DNA of 64,000 bases from DASWZN01 sp963841635 (GTDB lineage: Bacteria; Acidobacteriota; Terriglobia; Bryobacterales; Bryobacteraceae), in the NCBI GenBank assembly GCA_963841635.1, contig CAWJDO010000002.1, forward strand, positions 3,968,001 to 4,032,000, in the 5' to 3' direction. The notes beneath the pieces were generated by a model. That model was not told the DNA's origin. It was given only the letters and a program-made list of their open reading frames with translations, and did no database searches. A program made the translations under genes and the position numbers. Each line of letters starts with the position of its first letter. The first letter of the stretch is position 1. Shown piece after piece: positions 41,650-49,500 of the stretch.

Positions 41650-43227
41650 CTACTTCTGTAAAAAGAAATTCCCCACGAACATCGCGTCAATCCCCGACGA
41701 GTAGAAGCTGCGCACCGCGTCGCGCGGCGTGCACACCAGCGGATCGCCGAACAGGTTGAACGACGTGTTGTAGAGCACCGGCAGCCCGGTCGATGCGCCC
41801 GCCGCGTGCAGCAGCCGCCAGTAGAGCGGGTTGTCCTCCTGGCTCACCGTGTGAACGCGCACCAGGTCGCCGCTCAGGATCGCGCTCTCGAACGTCTTGC
41901 GGTGCGCCGGACGAACGCGGCTCACCGTCGCCAGAAAACGCGCGTTCGGCGCCGCCTCGAAATACTCCGCGCACAGCTCCGCCGGCACCGACGCCGCGAA
42001 CTTCCGGAACGGCTCGCGGTGCTTGATGAACACGTTCAGATTTTCGGTCGAATACTGATTTCGCGGCGACGCCAGCAGGCTGCGGTTCCCCAGCGCACGC
42101 GGCCCGAACTCCATGCGCCCCTGCATCCACGCCACAATCTTGTTGTCGTCGATCTCGCGCACCGCCGTCTCGATCAGCTCATCGGAGGTCTGCAGATACC
42201 GGAAGCGCAGCTTGCAGTTCTCCACCACCTTCTTAACCTGCTCCGCGTCGTACTCGGGCCCCAGGCACAGATTGCCGATCGAAACGCGTTCCGCCCGCTG
42301 GCCGGCCGTGTGCCACGCGTGGAACAGCGCCCCCAGCGCCGTCCCAGCGTCCCCCGCCGCCGGCTGCACGAACACGTTGCGCCACCGCCCCGAGCGTTCG
42401 ATGGTCGAAACCAGCAGCGCATTCAGGAACAGGCCGCCCGCCAGGCACAGATTCTCGCCGCTGCCCGCCATCTCGAGCACGGACCGCTCGATGGCGCGCT
42501 GCACCCCCGCCGCCAGCGCCGCATGCATCGCCGCCGGAACCGGCGCTTCTTCGTCCACACCCAGCCGCCCGTAGAACTTCGCACTGAACCCGCCATGGCT
42601 CAGCCGGTTGCTGTCGAAAAAGGACCGGTCGATCCGCGGCCAGCCTCCGTCCTTCATTCCCAGGACCTCGAGGAACAGGCCCTCCAACTCGGCCTCGCCC
42701 GCCGCCGACAACCACTGCAGCTTGTGCGAGTCCGCTTCCGGGTCGAATCCCACCAGTTCGGCCACGCGGCAGTAAAGATCGCCCAGCGAATCCGGATAGT
42801 AGAGCTCGCGTTCCAGCGTGAGCTGGTTTCCGCGAGCCGACCACCGCGCGCCGCACCGGAAATCGCCCGCCCGGTCGAGCGTCAGGACCGTCGCCTCGCT
42901 GAAGGGCGACGCGTAATAGGCCGACGCCGCGTGCGCCAGATGGTGGTCCACCGGAGCCACCCGGCTGTTCGGGAACTGCGCGCGCAATGCCAGATGCAGC
43001 GCCGCTTCCGGCCCCGCCGCCAGAGGCCGCACGATGGCGACCGTGTCTACCTGATCGGGCGTCGCCTCCGCCAGACCGAGCGCCATCGCGATGGCCTCTT
43101 CCGGCAACCGGTCCGGCCGCGCCCGCCGCCCCAGCTTTCGCTGCTCGACGGCCGCCACCAGTTCTCCGTCTTTCAACACCGCCGCGGCCGCGTCGCCGAG
43201 GATGCCGCCGATACCCAAAATAATCAT
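41650..43227 (-). CDS. Carbamoyltransferase, NodU/CmcH/TobZ family
   Basis: Start at ATG 43227 (MIILGIGGILGDAAAAVL), 525 residues. The N-terminal Kae1-like domain has the metal-binding DHHLAHAASAYY, LTLDRAGDF and LCLAGGLFLNALL; the C-terminal domain has WMQGRMEFGPRALGNRSLLA and the final YNTSFNLFGDPLVCTP. These enzymes transfer carbamoyl from carbamoyl phosphate, via carbamoyl adenylate, to hydroxyls of sugars or natural products. No biosynthetic cluster other than the adjacent SDR is visible, so the acceptor is unknown. Confidence 0.92.
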   Translation of the reverse strand: MIILGIGGILGDAAAAVLKDGELVAAVEQRKLGRRARPDRLPEEAIAMALGLAEATPDQVDTVAIVRPLAAGPEAALHLALRAQFPNSRVAPVDHHLAHAASAYYASPFSEATVLTLDRAGDFRCGARWSARGNQLTLERELYYPDSLGDLYCRVAELVGFDPEADSHKLQWLSAAGEAELEGLFLEVLGMKDGGWPRIDRSFFDSNRLSHGGFSAKFYGRLGVDEEAPVPAAMHAALAAGVQRAIERSVLEMAGSGENLCLAGGLFLNALLVSTIERSGRWRNVFVQPAAGDAGTALGALFHAWHTAGQRAERVSIGNLCLGPEYDAEQVKKVVENCKLRFRYLQTSDELIETAVREIDDNKIVAWMQGRMEFGPRALGNRSLLASPRNQYSTENLNVFIKHREPFRKFAASVPAELCAEYFEAAPNARFLATVSRVRPAHRKTFESAILSGDLVRVHTVSQEDNPLYWRLLHAAGASTGLPVLYNTSFNLFGDPLVCTPRDAVRSFYSSGIDAMFVGNFFLQK

Positions 43228-43244
43228 GTCCGTCCTGAAAAGAA

Positions 43245-43340
43245 CCTGGGCCACGAATGAACACGAATGAACACGAATAAAACAAAACCCTCTTTTGGGT
43301 CTTTCTTATTCGTGTTCATTCGTGTTCATTCGTGGCCAGG
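43245..43340. repeat. Long hairpin, third palindrome family
   Basis: CCACGAATGAACACGAATGA on the left and the reverse complement on the right (...TTCATTCGTGGCC) form a stem of about 30 bp around a CCCTCTTTTGGGT loop. It separates the carbamoyltransferase start from the glnS end. The same element recurs at 60143-60233. Confidence 0.92.
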
Positions 43341-43352
43341 CTTTGTAGTTCT

Positions 43353-45065
43353 TCAGCCCGCGTTCTTTTTTTCGATCTTCGCCCATGCGTCGCGAAGCTG
43401 CACCGTCCGGTTGAACACCAACTGGCCCGGCTTAGAGTCCTCATCCACCGAGAAGTATCCCAAACGCTCGAACTGATACCGGCTCCCCACCCCGGCGCCC
43501 GCCAGGCCGGGCTCAAGCTTCGCCCCCCGCACCACTTCAAGCGATTTCGGATTCAGGTAGTCCGTCCACTCCGTGCCCTCTTCCGTCTCGCCGCCTGGGT
43601 TCGGAACCGTGAACAGCACATCGTAGAGCCGGACTTCGGCGTCCACGGCGTGCTCGGCCGAGACCCAGTGAATCGTCGATTTCACCTTCCGCCCGTCCGG
43701 AGTATTGCCGCCTCTGGTCGCCGGATCGTAGGTGCAGTGTATCTCCACCACCTCGCCTTGATCGTTCTTCACCACGCCCGTGCAAGTCACCAGATAGGCG
43801 TAGCGCAGCCGCACCTCCCGCCCCGGCGCCAGGCGGAAATACTGCTTGGGCGGATCCTCGCGAAAATCGTCCTGCTCGATGTAGACCACTTTGGAGAATG
43901 GAACCTTGCGCGTGCCCGCCGAGGCGTCCTCGGGGTTGTTGACCGCTTCCATGTGCTCAACCTGGCCTTCCGGATAGTTATCGATAACCAACCTTAACGG
44001 TCTCAGCACGCCCATCACCCGCGGCGCCCTCTTATTAAGGTCCTCGCGCACGTAGTATTCGAGCAGCGATAGCTCGGTCGAGCCATTGGTCTTCGACACC
44101 CCCACCCGCCCGCAGAAGTTACGGATCGCTTCCGGCGTGTATCCCCGCCGCCGGATTCCGGAAATCGTCGGCATGCGCGGATCGTTCCAGCCGCTCACGT
44201 AACCCTTCTGCACCAGCGTCAGCAGCTTGCGCTTACTCAGCACGGTGTAAGTAAGGTTGAGCCGGTCAAACTCGATCTGCTGCGGATGGTAAATGCCCAG
44301 TTGCTCGACATACCAGTCGTAGAGCGGCCGATGATCTTCAAACTCGAGCGTGCAGATGGAGTGCGTGATCTTCTCGATCGAATCCGATTCCCCGTGCGTG
44401 TAGTCGTACATCGGGTAGATGCACCATTTATCGCCCGACCGGTGGTGCTCCGCGTGAAGAATCCGGTACATCACCGGGTCCCGCATATTCAAATTGGGCG
44501 ACGCCATGTCGATCTTCGCCCGCAGCGTCCGCGCGCCGTCCGGAAACTCGCCCGCCCGCATCCGCTCGAACAGCGCCATGTTCTCTTCAACCGACCGGTC
44601 GCGATAAGGGCTGTTCTTCCCCGGCTCGGTCAGCGACCCGCGGTACTCGCGCACCTGCTCCGCCGTCAGGTCGCATACATACGCCTTGCCGGCCTTGACC
44701 ATCTGCACCGCCCACTCGTAAAGCTGATCGAAATAGTCGGACGCGTAAAAGAGGCGGTCCTCCCAGTCGAAGCCCAGCCACCGGACGTCGGTGATGATCG
44801 ACTCGACGTACTCGGTCTCTTCCTTGCACGGATTCGTATCGTCGAACCGCAGGTTGGTCTTACCGCCGAACTCTGCCGCGAGGCCGAAGTTCAAACAGAT
44901 GGACTTGGCGTGGCCGATATGCAGATACCCGTTCGGCTCGGGCGGAAATCGCGTGTGCACGCGCCCCCCGAACTTATTGGTTTCGAGGTCGTGAAGAACG
45001 ATTTCACGGATGAAATGCGATGGCGCCGCGGCTTCCACCGGCGGCTTGGAATTAGAGTCTGTCAT
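43353..45065 (-). CDS. glnS: Glutaminyl-tRNA synthetase
   Basis: 570 residues. Class I motifs: RFPPEPNGYLHIGHAKS (HIGH) and VLSKRKLLTLV (the KMSKS equivalent). The catalytic domain includes DVRWLGFDWEDRL and the anticodon-binding beta barrels follow from about residue 345 (LRPLRLVIDNYPEG). A direct GlnRS implies that the GatCAB route to Gln-tRNA may be dispensable here. Four-base overlap with gltX. Confidence 0.97.
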   Translation of the reverse strand: MTDSNSKPPVEAAAPSHFIREIVLHDLETNKFGGRVHTRFPPEPNGYLHIGHAKSICLNFGLAAEFGGKTNLRFDDTNPCKEETEYVESIITDVRWLGFDWEDRLFYASDYFDQLYEWAVQMVKAGKAYVCDLTAEQVREYRGSLTEPGKNSPYRDRSVEENMALFERMRAGEFPDGARTLRAKIDMASPNLNMRDPVMYRILHAEHHRSGDKWCIYPMYDYTHGESDSIEKITHSICTLEFEDHRPLYDWYVEQLGIYHPQQIEFDRLNLTYTVLSKRKLLTLVQKGYVSGWNDPRMPTISGIRRRGYTPEAIRNFCGRVGVSKTNGSTELSLLEYYVREDLNKRAPRVMGVLRPLRLVIDNYPEGQVEHMEAVNNPEDASAGTRKVPFSKVVYIEQDDFREDPPKQYFRLAPGREVRLRYAYLVTCTGVVKNDQGEVVEIHCTYDPATRGGNTPDGRKVKSTIHWVSAEHAVDAEVRLYDVLFTVPNPGGETEEGTEWTDYLNPKSLEVVRGAKLEPGLAGAGVGSRYQFERLGYFSVDEDSKPGQLVFNRTVQLRDAWAKIEKKNAG

Positions 45066-46495
45066 TGCAGCTTCTCGATAGCTTGGTCAATACGTCTCAG
45101 GGATACGTCGCGGCCCAGGACTTGCAGGGTTTCAAACAGCGGCGGCGCTACCTTGCGCCCGCACACCGCCACGCGAATCGGTTGGAACATCTGGCCGGCC
45201 TTCACTCCCGTCTCCTGCGCCGCGGCCCGCAGCGCCGTTTCCAGACCCTCGTGCGTGAATTCGGCTGCGGCCAGCACCTCGCGTGCGCGCCGCAGCACTT
45301 TGAGCGCCAGCGCGGCATCGCCCTTCTGCGGGATGAGTTCGGCGCTGTCGTAAGGCGCCAGCTCCGTCGCAAAAAAGAAATCGGCCACCGCCGGCCCATC
45401 GCGCAGCAGCTTCATGCGCTCTTGAATCAGCGGCACCACCTGCAGCACCCTCGCACGGGCGGGCACGAAACCCGCAGCCGCCAGGAACGGCGTCAGGCGG
45501 TCGGCCAGTTCCTCCGCCGGCAGCGTCATCAGGTGCTGCGCGTTCAGCCACACCGCTTTGGGATCGAACGGGTCGTCCTCGCGGAAGTTCACCACCGCAT
45601 TGGCACGGTTGATGCCTTCGAACGAGAACACCTCTACCAACTCCTCGCGCGTCATCTTCTCGCGATCGTCCTTGGGAGACCAGCCCAGCAGGCACAGAAA
45701 ATTGACGAAAGCGTGCGGCAGGAAGCCCGCGTCGCGATACGTGGTGACACTCACCACCGGCCCGTGCTTGCGCTTCGAAAGCTTCGCCCCGTCCGGAGCC
45801 ACCAGCAGCGGCAAGTGCGCGAACTCCGGCGCGGCCGCGCCCGCCGCCTCGAAGATCAGGACGTGTTTGAAGGTGTTGGTCAGGTGGTCCTGCCCGCGTA
45901 CGACGTGGCTGATGCGAAGGTCGATATCGTCCGCGCACGAAGCCATGTGGTACGTCGGAAGGCCGTTCGAGCGCATCAGTGCGAAGTCCTCTATATCGGC
46001 GGTCGCCTTCGCCTGCTCGCCGTAGACCGCATCGCGGAACCGTATCTCGCGCACGCTGTCGCGCGGCACCCGATAACGGATCACGAACGGCTCGCCCGCC
46101 GCGGCCCGCCGGTCGCTCTCTTCGCGGCTCATCTCCCGCATCTCCGCGTTGAACAGCCACGCGCCGCTCTCGCGCGTGCGTTCCTCCTCGGGCGCCGCCG
46201 GCGTGAAGTCGCGGTAGGCGAGGCCCTTTTCCAGAATCGCCTCGGCCACCCGCCGGTGCAGGTCGCCCCGCTCCGACTGCCGGTATTCTTCGTCCCAGCC
46301 GAGTTCCAGCCATTTCAGCCCCTCGAAAATCGAGGTCTCCGACTGCTCGGTGTTCCGCCCGACGTCGGTGTCGTCAATGCGCAAGATCATCGTCCCGCCT
46401 TGATGCCGGGCGTAAAGCCAATTGAAGATGAACGTGCGCGCGCTGCCGATATGTAGAAACCCTGTCGGGGAGGGCGCAAAGCGGACTCTAACCAT
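45062..46495 (-). CDS. gltX: Glutamyl-tRNA synthetase
   Basis: ATG 46495 gives MVRVRFAPSPTGFLHIGSAR and 477 residues; the upstream open frame is not needed. KMSKS equivalent is AKLSKRKHGPVVSV. The zinc-like insert is absent, as in many GluRS. It shares a four-base overlap with glnS, so the two synthetases are co-transcribed. Confidence 0.97.
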   Translation of the reverse strand: MVRVRFAPSPTGFLHIGSARTFIFNWLYARHQGGTMILRIDDTDVGRNTEQSETSIFEGLKWLELGWDEEYRQSERGDLHRRVAEAILEKGLAYRDFTPAAPEEERTRESGAWLFNAEMREMSREESDRRAAAGEPFVIRYRVPRDSVREIRFRDAVYGEQAKATADIEDFALMRSNGLPTYHMASCADDIDLRISHVVRGQDHLTNTFKHVLIFEAAGAAAPEFAHLPLLVAPDGAKLSKRKHGPVVSVTTYRDAGFLPHAFVNFLCLLGWSPKDDREKMTREELVEVFSFEGINRANAVVNFREDDPFDPKAVWLNAQHLMTLPAEELADRLTPFLAAAGFVPARARVLQVVPLIQERMKLLRDGPAVADFFFATELAPYDSAELIPQKGDAALALKVLRRAREVLAAAEFTHEGLETALRAAAQETGVKAGQMFQPIRVAVCGRKVAPPLFETLQVLGRDVSLRRIDQAIEKLQ

Positions 46496-46579
46496 GTACG
46501 TTCCAGTATAACGAACAGCGCCCGAAAGTCCGCTAGCTCTGCCTTTGTGGCGCCGCCTCGACAACTCGTGTCGAGGCTC

Positions 46580-49500
46580 CTACGGCGCGAAGTACCCGTT
46601 GATATCGAGCACCACGTGCGTCTGGTTCGTCACGAACACGCTCACCGCACCGCCCGCGCCCGCCGGCACGATCGCCGCGTTCGCCACCACGCTCCCGTCG
46701 AACGAGTTCAACGTCGAAACGAATGGTTGCCCCGCCCCCGTAGGCCACGTCGTCAGAAACGATAGCGCCCCACTGGGTACCACCGTCACGTTCATCGAGT
46801 ACGCCGCCGCGGTCGCCGGAATGCCGCATCCGCTGGCCGGAATCGGGAACGAGCGCCCCGTTTGAGCCGCCAGAATCGGCCCGCCGAAAGGCCCATCCGG
46901 ACTGCGCGTGTCCACCACCCGGCAAGGCGACACCGGGTAGAACGACAGAGCCCCCGCGCTCCCCGGCGCCGCGAAGTAACCGTTTGTGTCCAGGATCACG
47001 TCCGTCCGATCCGTCACAAACACCGAGATCGCTCCGTTCGTCCCCGCCGGCACCAGCGCCGCATTGGCCACTACTTTCCCGGTCCACGAGTTCAGCGTCG
47101 AAACCGGCGGCTGCCCCTGCCCCGCCGGCCACGTCGTCAGATATCCCAAATAATCCACGCTCGGGTCCGGCACCACCGTCACATTGAGCGAGTACGCCTT
47201 CGCCGCCACCGGAAGCCCGCAGGCGCTGGATGGAATGGCGAAGTCCCGCCGCTCGTGCGCCTCCATCGACGGCCCGCCAAACGCCCCCGTCGGACTGCGC
47301 GTGTCGGCAATGCGGCACGGCGTGGCCGGATAGAACGAATAGGCGTTGGCTCCGCTCGTGGAATCGAAGTAGCCGTCGATGTCCACGATCACATCGGTCG
47401 GGTCCGTGACGTACACGTTCACTCCTCCGCCCGCCCCCGCCGGCACGATGGCCGCATTCGCCACCACCGTGCCCTCAAAGGAATTCAGCGTGGAAACCAC
47501 TGGCCGGGGCGCCCCCGACGCCCACAAGGTCAGATACGAAAGCCTGCCCCGCGGCACCACCGTCAGGTTCAGCGAGTAAGCCTGCGCCGTGGCCGGAATG
47601 CCGCAACCGCTCTGCGGAATCGCGATGGCGCGCAACTCACCCGCGCCCATCGACGGGCCTCCGAAGGGACCTGCCGGACTGCGCGTGTCTGCGATGCGGC
47701 AGGGCGTGACCGGGATATATCGCAGAGCCGTCACCGGCGGCGGCGTCCCCTCAGTCGTGAAGGACCAGGTGGCCGAGGAACTCGCGCTCCCGCTGTCCCT
47801 GGCCACCACGCGCCAGAAGTACAGCGCCCCTGAGATCAGCGTGCCGGGGCCGTAACTGGCGCCCGTGACGTTGGTCACGAGCGGCGGCGCGGCCTGCGTT
47901 CCGAAGTACACATCGTAAGAAGTTGCGCCCGCCGCGGCGCTCCACGTCAGACTCGGCGTGAGAGAAACGCCAAATCCGCCGTTGGCCGGGCCGCCCGGCA
48001 CCGGTGCGGCAACCTGTGTCGTAAACGACCACGTGATGGAAGTGCTCGAGCCGCTCCCGTTCGCCACCACCCGCCAGTAATACAGCACGCCGCCTGCGAG
48101 TGGCCCCGCGGCGTAGTTTGTCTCCGTTGTGGTCGTCACCAGCGGAGGCGACGGCGACGTTCCCAGATACACGTCGTAAGTTGCCGCGCCAATCGACCCG
48201 CTCCAGCTCAGAGTCGGCTGCTGTGAGACCCCGACCGCGCCATTGTCCGGACCCAGCAGGTTCGGCGGCGCAAGCTGCGTCGTGAACGACCACGTCGCGG
48301 ACGCGGCCACCCCGCCGCTGTTTCTCGCCACCACCAGCCAGTGGTACGTTGTACCCGGGCTCAGCGTGCCCGGGGAGTAACTCGTAGCGGTGATGCTGGT
48401 TAACCGTGGCGGAGGGTTTGCGGTTCCGAAGTACACGTCGTACGAAGTCGCCCCGCTCGATGCGGTCCAGCTCAGAGTCGGCGTCCAGGAAACGCCGATC
48501 GCGCCGTTGGCAGGCGCTGTCAGCCCCGGCGCCGCCACGTTCGTCGCGAACGACCAGACTGCCGAAGCATTTGATCCGGCGACGTTCTTCGCAACCACAT
48601 ACCAGTAATAGACAGTGCCCGCGCTCAGGGTTCCCGGCAAGTAAGTTGTGCCGGCGGTATTGGCCGACAACGCAGGCGAGGACGCAGTGCCGAAGTACAC
48701 GTCGTAGGACGTAGCCCCGCTCGCCGCGCTCCAGCTTAGAACGGGCGCCACCGCGATCCCGCCCGCGCCGTTCGCCGGTGCGCTCAAGACCGGCGCCGGA
48801 GGCGCCGCCACCTGTGTGGTGAACGACCACGTCGCCGAGGTACTCGATCCGCCCGCGTTCTTAGCCACCACCCGCCAGTAGTACAGCGTTCCCGCGCTTA
48901 GCGTTCCCGGCGAGTAAGTCGTGCCGGCGGTGTTACTCGCCAGCGGCGGCGCCGGAGCGGTGCCGAAATATACGTCGTAGGAGGTCGCACGGCTCGAAGC
49001 GTTCCAGCTCAGTACCGGCGTCGCCGAAATCCCCGTGGCGCCGTTCCCTGGCGCGCTCAGAACCGGCGCGGCAGGGCCCGCCACCTGTGTGGTAAACGAC
49101 CACATCGCCGAGCTATTCGATCCGCCCGCGTTCTTCGCCACCACCCGCCAGTAGTAGACCGTACCCGCGCTCAGCGTTCCCGGCGAGTAAGTCGTACCGG
49201 TACTGTTGGTCGCCAGCGGCGGCGACGGCGCCGTGCCGAAGTATACGTCGTAAGAAGTCGCGCCGCTCGCCGCGCTCCAGCTCAGCGTCGGAGTCGCCGA
49301 TACCCCTGTCGCCCCGTTCGCGGGCGCGCTCAGAACCGGCGCCGGAGGAGCCGCCACCTGCGTGGTGAACGACCACGTCGCCGAGCTATTCGATCCGCCC
49401 GCATTCTTCGCCACCACCCGCCAGTAGTAAACCGTGCCCGCGCTCAGCGGCCCCGGAGAGTAAGTCGTGCCCGCGATGTTGGTCGCCAGCGGCGGCGCCG